Assembly (NCBI RefSeq): GCF_000378485.1
Contig: NZ_KB899967.1
Coordinates: 372,001-436,000, forward strand
Length of the DNA: 64,000 nt
Direction of reading: 5' to 3'
Source of the DNA: Flavobacterium rivuli WB 3.3-2 = DSM 21788
GTDB taxonomy: Bacteria; Bacteroidota; Bacteroidia; Flavobacteriales; Flavobacteriaceae
Of the stretch, positions 27,076-35,967 are shown in pieces (position 1 is the first letter of the stretch; each line of letters opens with the position of its first letter). The notes under the pieces were generated by a model, which did not search any database, was not told the DNA's origin, and worked only from the letters and a program-made list of their open reading frames with translations. Both the position numbers and the translations under genes were made by a program.

Positions 27076-27131
27076 CAATTGGCAATGAACAATTAGCAAT
27101 TTTTAAATTGCTAATTGTTCATTGCCAATTG
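27076..27131. repeat. Perfect 25-base inverted repeat
   Basis: Left arm 27076-27100 begins CAATTGGCAATGAACAATTA; the right arm 27107-27131 is its exact complement, with a six-base TTTTAA centre. It lies between the SRPBCC gene and the MFS gene, both on the minus strand. Confidence 0.9.
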
Positions 27132-27177
27132 CCTGTTTCTTCGGTCTATCGTCTAAACTCTCACGTCTAAATATCTC

Positions 27178-27891
27178 CTATGTGTAAATAGCTACCGTTT
27201 CCTGCTGAAGTTTTTGCGGCGTACCGGTTTCCATATAGCGCTTAAAGCCCATAATATCGTTGCGCACTATTTTTTCGAATACAGGATTTATAAATCGGGC
27301 TACTTCTTCTACAGCACCACCAAGCGGCGGATGGTAAGAGAACACAACATGTACCAGCGTACCCAGCTCGCCTGCATCTTTAAACTCTATCTTTCCTGCA
27401 TTGCGAACAGACGATCCTGCCAGCGAACGCCAACCTATGTAACGATTAACTTCTTCGCCCACTATCTCTGCCTTCCAGCTCAGGGTGCTGCCCACTCCCG
27501 GAACTTTTATGGTCCATTCAGATAACGTGTCGCTTAAAACGGTTACGCCCTCTAAATGTTTCATAAACAACGGCAGGTTGCCCAGATGGCGCCAAAAATT
27601 ATACACTTCGTTTACCGGGCGGTTTATAATTAGCCTTGCGTGAATATTTATATTGGCATCTTTAGGGTGTTGTGGTTTTTCTAACACCTTTTGCACGCCC
27701 CTGCTTTCTAAAAAACCTTTTACGCCACGGTATATCATGAAACCGGCAGCAGCAATTTCGAGCATGCTTTTTTTCTCTTTTTTAAAGGCATCATATATTA
27801 AATATGCCCCGCCAATAATAGATACTGCACGCTCTATATCGCTTATGGCTTTCTCGTTTTTTGCTATCGGAAGGTTGGTTAGCTTTTCCAT
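27178..27891 (-). CDS. DUF2892-like + SRPBCC domain protein
   Basis: A 237-residue fusion. Residues 15-60 form a YgaP/DUF2892-like membrane hairpin (DIERAVSIIGGAYLIYDAFK, MLEIAAAGFMIYRGVKGF). Residues 80-225 form a START/polyketide-cyclase SRPBCC domain (IINRPVNEVYNFWRHLGNLP, WTIKVPGVGSTLSWKAEIVG, GWRSLAGSSVRNAGKIEF, GTLVHVVFSYHPPLG). SRPBCC domains bind hydrophobic ligands. The combination is common in stress-related clusters of other phyla; the role here is unknown. Confidence 0.88.
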   Translation of the reverse strand: MEKLTNLPIAKNEKAISDIERAVSIIGGAYLIYDAFKKEKKSMLEIAAAGFMIYRGVKGFLESRGVQKVLEKPQHPKDANINIHARLIINRPVNEVYNFWRHLGNLPLFMKHLEGVTVLSDTLSEWTIKVPGVGSTLSWKAEIVGEEVNRYIGWRSLAGSSVRNAGKIEFKDAGELGTLVHVVFSYHPPLGGAVEEVARFINPVFEKIVRNDIMGFKRYMETGTPQKLQQETVAIYT

Positions 27892-27976
27892 AAAACTGTG
27901 TGTGATTTTAATACTTAAAAATAAGGATTCGTTTTTATATTACCTGATGCATTAACAATAACTTACCAAAAATGCA

Positions 27977-28004
27977 TAAAAAAACCCCGAATTACGGGGT
28001 TTAC
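27977..28004 (-). terminator. Intrinsic terminator after the Thr/Asn-rich gene
   Basis: Stem AAACCCCG (27982-27989) / CGGGGTTT (27995-28002), five-base loop, T7 on the minus strand. Confidence 0.85.
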
Positions 28005-28021
28005 AATTAAGCTATATGCCA

Positions 28022-28519
28022 TTATGGCTGAGGCGTAGTACCTGTAGATGATGGCGTAGTAGTGGTAGTTGTGGTGCCACTTGCAGGCATCCTGGTAGAT
28101 GTAGACGGCACAGCAGTGGATGTACTTGTTGGCGAAGGAGATGCCGTAGTTTGAGGCCTTATCGCATTATTATTTGTAGTAGATGGAGACGTGGTAGATG
28201 GCGACGTAGTACCGGGTATCGCTGTAGATCGTGTGTTATTATTTTGCCTTGTTGTAGTAGATGGCACAGGAACGGTATTAGGGTTGTTAAGTGTACCGTT
28301 ATTTACACCGTTATTCAGGGTGCCGTTGGTAGTTCCATTATTTAGGGTACCATTAGGGTTTGTGCCGTTGTTTATAGTCCCGTTTGTGGTTGTAGGGCTT
28401 GTTGTTGTAGGGCTCGTAGTTGTGGGCGTCGTAGTTCCCGGTACCCTCGTTGGGTTTGTTTGTGCCGATGCAATTCCCATTGCAAATATTGCAGCAACTG
28501 TAAAAATTATCTTTTTCAT
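28022..28519 (-). CDS. Secreted Thr/Asn/Pro-rich low-complexity protein
   Basis: A 165-residue exported protein: signal peptide MKKIIFTVAAIFAMGIASAQ, then only Thr, Asn, Pro, Ser and Gly-rich sequence with short degenerate units (TTTSPTTTSPTT; NGTLNNGTTNGTLNN). No domain. The composition suggests a disordered, possibly glycosylated periplasmic or surface linker; that is inference. The internal units make replication slippage likely, so length may vary between strains. Followed by a strong terminator; an overlapping frame on the other strand (28191-28568) is a shadow. Confidence 0.75.
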   Translation of the reverse strand: MKKIIFTVAAIFAMGIASAQTNPTRVPGTTTPTTTSPTTTSPTTTNGTINNGTNPNGTLNNGTTNGTLNNGVNNGTLNNPNTVPVPSTTTRQNNNTRSTAIPGTTSPSTTSPSTTNNNAIRPQTTASPSPTSTSTAVPSTSTRMPASGTTTTTTTPSSTGTTPQP

Positions 28520-28787
28520 CTTATTATTTTTTGTGGTTTACATCTATAAAATTAGGCAAGCACATTGAGCTAACAAGCTAATTTCACACTAATTAACCTC
28601 GCTTTAAGCGTATTTTGGCAGGCACTATTAAATACTGTTAACACCCCTTACAGCCATGTATAGCATATATTGTAATTTTCACATTTTATATAAAGTTCAA
28701 CTAATTACATTTAAATGTGGCAATCCCATTTTTTACTTCCTGATGTTTTATTAAATGCTTATTTTTACCCCGCACAAACACACAACA

Positions 28788-30068
28788 ATGGAATTTTTAA
28801 ACACACGCGAATTTGCACAGCAGCTTGATGCTAAAGATAAACTGGCAAAATACAGGGACGAATTTTTGTTTCCGCACGTAAACGGCAAACAGGTAATTTA
28901 TTTTACAGGCAACTCCCTTGGGCTACAGCCTAAACGTACCAAAGCTTATGTAGATGAGGTAATGGACGACTGGGCTAAGCTGGCTGTAGAAGGCCACTTT
29001 TATGCCGATAAACCATGGTGGGATTATCAGGAACGTTTTGCCGGCCCATTAAGTAAAATTGTGGGAGCATTACCCAGTGAAGTTACGGTTGCCAATACCC
29101 TTACTGTAAACCTGCACCTGCTTATGGTAAGCTTTTACCAGCCTACCGCAAAACGATTTAAAATTATTTGCGAGGAAAAAGCTTTTCCAAGCGACCAATA
29201 CATGATAAAAAGCCAGGTGCGCTTTCACGGCCTGGAGCCTGAAGATGCTATTGTAGAGATTAAACGCAGGCCGGGAGAACATAACATAAGGCTTGAAGAT
29301 ATATTAGATACTATTAAACAGGTGGGCGACGAGCTTGCCCTGCTGCTAATTGGCGGGGTTAACTATTACACCGGGCAGGTTTTTGATATGAAAACCATTA
29401 CTAAAGCTGCCCAGGATGCCGGTGCTTATGTGGGCTGGGACCTTGCCCATGGTGCCGGTAACATTAACCTTGAGCTGCACGACTGGAATGTAGACTTTGC
29501 CGCATGGTGCAGTTATAAATACATGAACTCCGGACCGGGTAATGCATCGGGACTGTTTGTGCACGAAATGCACCATAACGACCTCGACCTGCCTCGTTTT
29601 TCGGGATGGTGGGGACATAATAAAGAGCGCCGCTTTTTAATGGAGCCTAACTTTGACCCTGTGCGTGGCGCCGAAGGATGGCAAATAAGTAACCTGCCTA
29701 TTCTTTCGCTTGCCCCCTATTTGGCATCGGTAGAAATGTTTGACGAAATAGGTATGCCTGCACTAATACAAAAAAGAGATGTTATTACGGCTTACCTCGA
29801 ATTTATACTTCATGAAATTGACCGCGAGGTAAAAGGCCATTTTGAGATCATTACCCCATCTGAACCTGCAGAAAGAGCATGCCAGCTTTCAGTTTTCCTT
29901 CATGGAGAAGGCCGCACGCTGTTTGACTACCTAATGAAAAATGGTGTAATTACAGACTGGCGCGAACCTAATGTAATACGACTGGCACCCGTGCCGTTAT
30001 ATTGTTCGTATGAAGATATGTATCAATTTGGGCAGATATTAAAAGCAGGGATTTTATCGCACAGGTAA
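28788..30068 (+). CDS. kynU: Kynureninase
   Basis: A 426-residue PLP enzyme of fold type I that cleaves kynurenine to anthranilate and alanine (or 3-hydroxykynurenine to 3-hydroxyanthranilate). Motifs are the PLP lysine in AAWCSYKYMNSGPGNASG, the Asp in GWDLAHGAGNI, FTGNSLGLQPKRT near the N-terminus and ARG-type RLAPVPLYCSYEDMYQFG near the C-terminus. The start at 28788 (MEFLNTREFAQQ) is preferred to 28755. It lies alone, with gldA following 50 bases on; other kynurenine-pathway genes are not in this window. Confidence 0.96.
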   Translation: MEFLNTREFAQQLDAKDKLAKYRDEFLFPHVNGKQVIYFTGNSLGLQPKRTKAYVDEVMDDWAKLAVEGHFYADKPWWDYQERFAGPLSKIVGALPSEVTVANTLTVNLHLLMVSFYQPTAKRFKIICEEKAFPSDQYMIKSQVRFHGLEPEDAIVEIKRRPGEHNIRLEDILDTIKQVGDELALLLIGGVNYYTGQVFDMKTITKAAQDAGAYVGWDLAHGAGNINLELHDWNVDFAAWCSYKYMNSGPGNASGLFVHEMHHNDLDLPRFSGWWGHNKERRFLMEPNFDPVRGAEGWQISNLPILSLAPYLASVEMFDEIGMPALIQKRDVITAYLEFILHEIDREVKGHFEIITPSEPAERACQLSVFLHGEGRTLFDYLMKNGVITDWREPNVIRLAPVPLYCSYEDMYQFGQILKAGILSHR

Positions 30069-30118
30069 TATCCCCACCACATTATTTTTCTCACTATTTT
30101 TGCTAAAACACAAATGCT

Positions 30119-31027
30119 ATGTCTATAGAGGTTCAGGATATTTCAAAACATTACGGGGAACAAAAAGCCCTCGATGCGGTTTCGTTTTCTATAAAAAGGG
30201 GAGAAATTGTGGGTTTCCTTGGTCCTAACGGTGCCGGTAAATCGACCCTGATGAAAATCCTTACTACCTACCTTAGTGCTGATTCCGGACTTGCAATGGT
30301 TAATGGCAGCAATGTAGAGACTGAGCAAAAGGCAGTGCAAAAATCGGTTGGGTATTTGCCCGAACATAACCCGCTGTACCTTGACCTCTATGTGCGCGAA
30401 TACCTTGCCTTTAATGCTGATGTGTATAAGGTAAAAAAGTCACGTATTGAAGATGTTATACAGCTAACCGGCCTTAGCCCCGAAGCGCATAAAAAAATAG
30501 GCGCACTCTCTAAAGGCTACCGCCAGCGTGTGGGCCTTGCAGCGGCACTATTGCATGACCCTGAGGTTTTAATACTGGATGAACCTACAACGGGTCTTGA
30601 CCCTAACCAGCTGGTTGAGATACGTGATTTAATTCGTAACATAGGTAAAGACAAAACGGTATTTCTATCTACACATATTATGCAGGAGGTTGAGGCTATA
30701 TGCGACCGCGTAATAATTATTAACCACGGCAGGATAGTTACCGACAAAAAACTGGGCACACTTGTTGATGATAACAATAAGCTGGAACAGGTTATTGAAG
30801 TAGAGTTTGATATGCCGGTTAACGCCGAATTATTAGAAGGTATCCCAACGATTGTATCATACACCAATACTAACGGAAATGTATGGGAACTTATCTTTAC
30901 GGCAGAGTATGACATTCGCCCGGTGCTGTTTGATTTTGCCCATGAAAATGGTTTAAAAACATTACAGCTTACGCTTAAAAATAAAAACCTGGAAACTGTA
31001 TTTAGGGAAATGACCCATAAAAAATAA
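30119..31027 (+). CDS. gldA: Gliding motility ABC transporter ATP-binding protein GldA
   Basis: A 302-residue ABC ATPase with Walker A GPNGAGKSTLMK, signature LSKGYRQRVGLAAAL, Walker B VLILDEPTTGLDP and the H-loop STHIMQEVEA. Near-complete agreement in pattern with GldA of flavobacteria (SIEVQDISKHYGEQKALD, LTTYLSADSG, YLPEHNPLYLDLYVREYLAF) supports the name. GldA acts with the membrane subunits GldF and GldG in gliding; those are not adjacent here. A TATTTTTG promoter box lies at 30095-30102. Two tiny genes follow at once. Confidence 0.93.
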   Translation: MSIEVQDISKHYGEQKALDAVSFSIKRGEIVGFLGPNGAGKSTLMKILTTYLSADSGLAMVNGSNVETEQKAVQKSVGYLPEHNPLYLDLYVREYLAFNADVYKVKKSRIEDVIQLTGLSPEAHKKIGALSKGYRQRVGLAAALLHDPEVLILDEPTTGLDPNQLVEIRDLIRNIGKDKTVFLSTHIMQEVEAICDRVIIINHGRIVTDKKLGTLVDDNNKLEQVIEVEFDMPVNAELLEGIPTIVSYTNTNGNVWELIFTAEYDIRPVLFDFAHENGLKTLQLTLKNKNLETVFREMTHKK

Positions 31028-31033
31028 ACAACT

Positions 31034-31129
31034 ATGTGCGGAAAATTGTCCTGGTGGAACACCGATGAAGATGAAAAAACAGTTGATACTGCAGGCAGTG
31101 AAGCAGGAAAAACAACTGAAAACAATTAA
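31034..31129 (+). CDS. MCG...WW microprotein 1
   Basis: A 31-codon gene that starts six bases after the gldA stop codon. It begins MCGKLSWWNTDEDEKTV and continues acidic and polar to the stop. It is paralogous to the next gene: both share MCG-x-KL-x-WW at the N-terminus, then an acidic tail. Met should be removed before Cys, leaving an N-terminal Cys. No signal peptide or membrane segment. Two adjacent homologous copies in frame with ATG are strong evidence that these are real despite their size. Function unknown. Confidence 0.7.
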   Translation: MCGKLSWWNTDEDEKTVDTAGSEAGKTTENN

Positions 31130-31140
31130 TACAAAATAGT

Positions 31141-31251
31141 ATGTGCGGAGTAAAATTGCAATGGTGGGCAGATGCATTTGAGAAAGATGCTGAAGAGAAT
31201 ACAGCCGTTATTGTACCTACCCAAACGGAAGATAAAGAAAGCAGCTGCTAA
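31141..31251 (+). CDS. MCG...WW microprotein 2
   Basis: A 36-codon gene 11 bases after microprotein 1, beginning MCGVKLQWWADAFEKDAEE and ending ...DKESSC. It repeats the MCG, KL and WW positions of its neighbour with one residue inserted, then an acidic stretch and a C-terminal Cys not found in copy 1. It ends 14 bases before the stop codon of the convergent head-GIN gene. Probably co-transcribed with gldA. Function unknown. Confidence 0.7.
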   Translation: MCGVKLQWWADAFEKDAEENTAVIVPTQTEDKESSC

Positions 31252-31265
31252 TAATTTACAGCTGA

Positions 31266-32012
31266 TTATTCATAAACCACCTGTCCTGTATATATCCGGT
31301 TAACGGTTACAACAGGCGGGTGGTTTTTTAACACTAAATTGCCGGTGCCGTATAAGGTTCCTGTTACTTCCTGCTGAACATTTGCAATAATATCGTTTGT
31401 GCTTCGATGAAAAACCCGCAGCTTTTGGGCAATAAGGTTACTGCCATCAAAACGGGCATCGCCGGAATAAAAACTTACTGCTAAATTTTCTACCACGCCA
31501 TTAATAACATAGTAGCACGCCTGGTTATCGTCCACACTCAGGTTCTGGCAATTTACATCAAGCTCAAACGTGCCCGATGCTGTTTCGCTAAAAATACCCG
31601 ATTGCAAAGACAGCGACGGGAATGTGAGCACCCCATTAGATTTTACAGCAAATTGCGACGCCGAATATATTTGTTCTAAATGTGGTGTGGTTACATACAC
31701 AGTGGTGCTTTTATAATCACGTACCCAGTTACAACTTACTGCATTAGTTAAGTAAAGTTTACCTTCTTTAACCTCTGCCGATATGTACTGTTTAATATTA
31801 TTACCTGTTTGTATACTTACTTTTTGTACAGGGCCTTCGGTTATTACAAGTTCAATACCCAATGACAGGTTTATAGCTGAAAAATCAGGAACCTTTGCAT
31901 CATAAGTAACTACAGCCCCCATTTTCTCGAAACATTCGGGCGTAAGGTCGTTATTGCAGGAGGTTAAAACCAGCAACAGCAAACAGGCTATAAATTGTAA
32001 TTTTTGCTTCAT
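31266..32012 (-). CDS. Head GIN domain (DUF2807) lipoprotein
   Basis: A 248-residue predicted lipoprotein (lipobox LTSC, Cys19) with a right-handed beta-helix-like DUF2807 body: PDFSAINLSLGIELVITEG, VSIQTGNNIKQYISAEVKEG, YSASQFAVKSNGVLTFPS and a closing GTGNLVLKNHPPVV. Such proteins are surface or periplasmic and of unknown function; 'putative auto-transporter adhesin' is a label, not evidence. It begins four bases after the acyloxyacyl hydrolase gene ends, so the two are co-transcribed. Confidence 0.88.
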   Translation of the reverse strand: MKQKLQFIACLLLLVLTSCNNDLTPECFEKMGAVVTYDAKVPDFSAINLSLGIELVITEGPVQKVSIQTGNNIKQYISAEVKEGKLYLTNAVSCNWVRDYKSTTVYVTTPHLEQIYSASQFAVKSNGVLTFPSLSLQSGIFSETASGTFELDVNCQNLSVDDNQACYYVINGVVENLAVSFYSGDARFDGSNLIAQKLRVFHRSTNDIIANVQQEVTGTLYGTGNLVLKNHPPVVTVNRIYTGQVVYE

Positions 32013-32016
32013 AATT

Positions 32017-33111
32017 TTAAAGTCGAACCCCTATCCCAAACTCCATAACTTCTGCCTTTGCACCATGTGTTTTTAACCCAAGCGATGCAAATATATTTTT
32101 CGAAAGATAATACTTCATTCCTATACGCTGGTATAATAGCCCCGTAGAATTATAAGGCGAGTATACATAATACCCTACCTGTGCCTCTAAAGACAGGCGG
32201 TTAATATATAATTCGTACCCGCCAAAGATGCCAAGCTTTTTGTAATCTGTACTGCCATCGGTAGGGTTTTCAGGATAGGCAATAGCCATATACCGTATGT
32301 ATTCTTTTAGATATTTTGGCCAAAAAAATTCGGCACCAAGCTGAAAGCCGCTTTTACGGCTTATGCGCTTATCTATATATCCGCCAAAGGTAAAATAAGG
32401 ATATTGCTTTGTACCTATAACATCGCTTTGGTTAATACCTCCCCTAAAAACTATGTTGTAATGCAATGGTTGCTTATATATAGAGTCATCTATTATATGC
32501 GTATATTGGTTTTCTTCCTTTTTATCAAACGTATAATTAAGCCCTACGTTTACCGCAAAGGTATTAGTACTCGTGTTGGGCGATTTCATACTGGCGTTGC
32601 TATGGTGTATAAAAATAAGCCCCGCCTGCAAGCCAAATCCCTGCCACAAATCATATTTTGTGTAGTTAAGCATAAAATAGGTAGATGGCATAAGGTGCAT
32701 GCCATACGCATAGTTTCTAAAATTGGTTTCCCTGTCGTAAGGATTGGTGTTATAGGCCACTCCCTGCCCCACGCGCAATATTAATTGCCGCTGCAAAAAG
32801 TAAAAGCTATAATGACCATAAAGGCCGTACATATCTCCCAGTGCTTCGTTTTTCATATCCTGAAAGTGGAAAGAAACCCCATAATCAGGAAAGTTATACG
32901 CCTGCTCCCAAGCTTTTTTGCCAAATGTTTTCCGGTTAAAGCTAATCACCATACCCTCCGGATGGCCTATGATAAGATGGCGTATAGACTGGCGGTGCGG
33001 AATAACATTGCCGTAAAAATAACTGGCATCTGCAGTATAACTGCCTGCAGGAACATCCTGGGCAAATGATATAATTGAAAAAAACAGTATAAGGTAGTAA
33101 AAATGCCTCAT
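32017..33111 (-). CDS. Acyloxyacyl hydrolase / PagL-like outer-membrane protein
   Basis: A 364-residue exported protein (signal ends ISFAQ) with amphipathic beta-strands throughout. The segment IFIHHSNASMKSPNTSTNTF contains the His-Ser-Asn pattern of PagL-type lipid A 3-O-deacylases (HxSNA), followed by FAVNVGLNYTF. The family removes acyl chains from lipid A in the outer membrane. The protein is about twice the length of PagL, as usual in Bacteroidetes. Co-transcribed with the head-GIN lipoprotein. Confidence 0.8.
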   Translation of the reverse strand: MRHFYYLILFFSIISFAQDVPAGSYTADASYFYGNVIPHRQSIRHLIIGHPEGMVISFNRKTFGKKAWEQAYNFPDYGVSFHFQDMKNEALGDMYGLYGHYSFYFLQRQLILRVGQGVAYNTNPYDRETNFRNYAYGMHLMPSTYFMLNYTKYDLWQGFGLQAGLIFIHHSNASMKSPNTSTNTFAVNVGLNYTFDKKEENQYTHIIDDSIYKQPLHYNIVFRGGINQSDVIGTKQYPYFTFGGYIDKRISRKSGFQLGAEFFWPKYLKEYIRYMAIAYPENPTDGSTDYKKLGIFGGYELYINRLSLEAQVGYYVYSPYNSTGLLYQRIGMKYYLSKNIFASLGLKTHGAKAEVMEFGIGVRL

Positions 33112-33205
33112 TGCAGGGTTTGCTGCGAATATATACTATTCTTAGAATTATTTCAATAAATATGCGGTAAACATAATTTAATGGCAGGCTAATTTTAAAA
33201 AAATC

Positions 33206-34048
33206 TTAGTTATTATCAGGAAATGGCCCCGCAATAACCATCGACTTCCTGTTTTTTGAAAGCTTCCTTACTATTTTTTTAATCTCTTTTTTACGATCAT
33301 TCAATGCGCCTGAATCACCAGTGTAAACAACCTGCCTTTCCTGGTCTAAAATAAGAGTGGTAGGGTAAAATTTAATACCAAACCTCTCAGTAAGCTTTTT
33401 ACCATCGGGTACTATGGTAAAATTAAACTTAGTATGTTCAAGAAACTTTTTTACCTTATCTTTTTTATCAAATGTAACGCCAAAATATGCTACATTTTCT
33501 GTACCAAATTGCTGTTTAAGTTTATTCAGTTCGGGCATTTCCTGCACACAGGCATAGCATTTTATAAACCAGAAATCAATAATAATTATCTTACCCTGCA
33601 ACGACTGCATGGTATGTGTTACTCCACTTATATCGGTAAGGGTAAGGTCGTCAATTATAGTACCCTTCAGCTTTTTCCGGTTCTCTTCGTCGTCCTTAAA
33701 CGTTTTTGTCCAGTAGTCATCATTCTCTTTCATTTCAGCTTCCGTGAGCTTATGAAGCACAAAGCTAAATGTGTTACTCAGGGTATCCCTGTATGCAAGG
33801 GTACTGTATTTTTGATATCCATAAAGTTTAAAGACAGAATCAGAATATTTAAGGGTATACACTTCGCCATTATCAAGGTAGCGGGGAGCATGCTGATTGA
33901 TACTATCCAAATTTTTACCCGATTCTTCTACATAATCATCATAATCATCAAACCTCATTGCTTTTGATGAGGGAGATAAAAAAGGGTACTGCTGGGCAGA
34001 TGCGAAAAAGTTTACTGACAGACAAATGAAAAGAACTATTTTAAACAT
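33206..34048 (-). CDS. TlpA-like exported thiol-disulfide protein
   Basis: A 280-residue exported protein with signal peptide (ends FFASAQ), an N-terminal region of unknown fold (30-140), and a redoxin domain (145-265): LTDISGVTHTMQSLQGKIII, then FWFIKCYACVQEMPELNKL with a CYAC active-site pair, FGVTFDKKDK, and FYPTTLILDQERQVVYTGD with the cis-Pro. It likely reduces or exchanges disulfides in the periplasm. The CxxC is CYAC instead of the usual CxPC, which may alter redox potential. Confidence 0.87.
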   Translation of the reverse strand: MFKIVLFICLSVNFFASAQQYPFLSPSSKAMRFDDYDDYVEESGKNLDSINQHAPRYLDNGEVYTLKYSDSVFKLYGYQKYSTLAYRDTLSNTFSFVLHKLTEAEMKENDDYWTKTFKDDEENRKKLKGTIIDDLTLTDISGVTHTMQSLQGKIIIIDFWFIKCYACVQEMPELNKLKQQFGTENVAYFGVTFDKKDKVKKFLEHTKFNFTIVPDGKKLTERFGIKFYPTTLILDQERQVVYTGDSGALNDRKKEIKKIVRKLSKNRKSMVIAGPFPDNN

Positions 34049-34126
34049 ATAGCTGATTTATTAACCCAACATAAAATTTGATTAAACACTTATAAATTTA
34101 CAGGTAACATAAGTTGTATTCTATTT

Positions 34127-35869
34127 TTATTTTACTTTTTTTATAGATGAAACTCCAGGATTATCTCCATTCATCTCGACCCTGTAATTTTGTAACCGCC
34201 CTAATGTGTCTTTAAAAGTAAGCCTTACCTTAATATCCTCAACATTTTTTCCTGTGCCGTGAATTGAAAGTTGAGAGGGAAACCTTTCTGCCCCGGCCAT
34301 CGTTGCCGGCAGCATTACCTTCCAGTTAATACTATCGCCTTCATTTTTAATATCTGTTAAATAGGCTTTCCATCCGTTATTAATAAGCTGAAGGCTAATG
34401 CTACTATTATTATCGTAATTACTTTGGTTAAACATGCCTTCTATTTTTATTATAGGCATAAAGTGGGTTTCGACAGATTTTATAGTATACAAATTCTCAT
34501 TACCTAAAAGCTTTACACCGCCTTTACCTTCCCTGCCAACTGAATACCCGTAACTGTTTACGTATACCTCATAATCTGTAGAAATGGCCTTATCTAACAA
34601 TGCCTTCGTAATGGTTACCTGCGGGAGGGATGCCTTATTTTGCGTATAAAAATTTTCGACAGCTATACTACCGTTATAATCTGTAGTAGACATCTCTATA
34701 AGCGTAAAAGTTACTTTATCGGTACTTGTTTTTTCTGTTTTTAAAAACACCTGAGACCTGCCCGAAAACGAGTTCAGCTTTAATGTAATAATATCATCCG
34801 ATGTCAAATTCTTTAAAGCATAACGTATTTCGGCAACCGAGGCTTCAAATTTTTCATGCAGAATGGCTTCTCTCTTGTGTTCTTCATATTGGTTAGCTCC
34901 ATATTTACAGCCAAGTACGATAAGGGCAAATAATGGAATGATCAAAAAATACATGCCGCCTTTTGCTCCTTCGTTCTTTTCATTTATAACATACGTGCCA
35001 GACCATTTATCGTGCCACCCTGAAGGCCCGAAAAATGACAATGCTTCAAAAGGCACAAACCTCGAAAATGTGCGTGTAAAGATAGTACCTAACGCTACTT
35101 TATCGCCGTTTTCATTTACTATGCGTGTTTCTGTAAGTAGTTTTGCAGGAGATGCCTGTAAAAAATATTCAGAGAGCACATAGTATATAAGCCTTGCTAT
35201 TACTGCAACAACCCATAAACCCGCCCTGTCGCCTACAGCATCCTCAAGCAACCTTGGTATGAACTGTAAAGATTCGTTCCTAATAAACATTTCTAAAATA
35301 GGCCAAAACATAAGGTAAGCTATAGCAGTATCTGTTATTAAATGAAAAAGGCGCATCCATGAGCCCGTAATGGCAAGTGTGCCCGGCCTTGTTTCATCAT
35401 AAGGGTCGGGTACTATCTGCGGCTGTTTTACAGTATTAAAATAATTAAGGATTTTATAAAAGGTAATCATCCATGCCACATCCCATGCTACACCCAGTAT
35501 AAAATAAACCCACCATAAGTCTATTTGTAAAGAAGATTGCCTGAATGGCAGATACATTATACCAAAAAACAATGCTATTGCTCTTTGCAGCACTATTATT
35601 GACAGTACAAAGCGTATTAGTCGGGTTTCTTTTCGGGATATCGCATAAAATATACCACCGGAAAACAGTAACGCATACAAAAAAAGATTAAGGTAGTTGT
35701 GTAAATTAAATTCGTTTAAAATTCGAGTGCCGTTACCAAGATCTATAAAAGTAAAATAGCCTGCAAATTTATAAACTGCTGCAGACTGGTAATCGAAGGT
35801 TGGTAATATTTCTGCAACTATACCTAATAGCGATATAAAAATGCTTACAATAATAATTTTTTTTGGCAT
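34127..35869 (-). CDS. RDD family membrane protein
   Basis: A 580-residue protein: four membrane segments (residues 5-150), then an RDD domain (about 160-300: GSWMRLFHLITDTAIAYLMF, PAKLLTETRIVNENGDKVAL, FTRTFSRFVPFEALSFFG, WHDKWSGTYVI), a further segment at about 310-330 (FLIIPLFALIVLGCKYG), and a long extracytoplasmic C-terminal region of 240 residues with no recognised domain. RDD proteins are poorly known; some act as ion antiporters. The long soluble tail is unusual for the family. Confidence 0.83.
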   Translation of the reverse strand: MPKKIIIVSIFISLLGIVAEILPTFDYQSAAVYKFAGYFTFIDLGNGTRILNEFNLHNYLNLFLYALLFSGGIFYAISRKETRLIRFVLSIIVLQRAIALFFGIMYLPFRQSSLQIDLWWVYFILGVAWDVAWMITFYKILNYFNTVKQPQIVPDPYDETRPGTLAITGSWMRLFHLITDTAIAYLMFWPILEMFIRNESLQFIPRLLEDAVGDRAGLWVVAVIARLIYYVLSEYFLQASPAKLLTETRIVNENGDKVALGTIFTRTFSRFVPFEALSFFGPSGWHDKWSGTYVINEKNEGAKGGMYFLIIPLFALIVLGCKYGANQYEEHKREAILHEKFEASVAEIRYALKNLTSDDIITLKLNSFSGRSQVFLKTEKTSTDKVTFTLIEMSTTDYNGSIAVENFYTQNKASLPQVTITKALLDKAISTDYEVYVNSYGYSVGREGKGGVKLLGNENLYTIKSVETHFMPIIKIEGMFNQSNYDNNSSISLQLINNGWKAYLTDIKNEGDSINWKVMLPATMAGAERFPSQLSIHGTGKNVEDIKVRLTFKDTLGRLQNYRVEMNGDNPGVSSIKKVK

Positions 35870-35905
35870 ATTGTTAAAATTTTACCCAAAAGTAACAAAA
35901 TTAAA

Positions 35906-35938
35906 ATACCATCCTAAAACTTAATTAAGGATGGTATT
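35906..35938 (-). terminator. Intrinsic terminator after metF
   Basis: Stem ATACCATCCT (35906-35915) / AGGATGGTAT (35928-35937) with an AT-rich loop, then TTTTAATTTTG on the minus strand. It closes the metH-metF operon. Confidence 0.75.
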
Positions 35939-35967
35939 GTAACGCATAATATTATTAGCTAAATTTC

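Noticed and set aside
28191..28568. 125-codon frame opposite the Thr/Asn-rich protein
   Set aside because: Valine/leucine-rich mirror of a repetitive gene on the other strand that has a clear signal peptide.
28659..28757. 32-codon frame before kynU as a leader peptide
   Set aside because: AT-rich, no Trp enrichment, no terminator before kynU.
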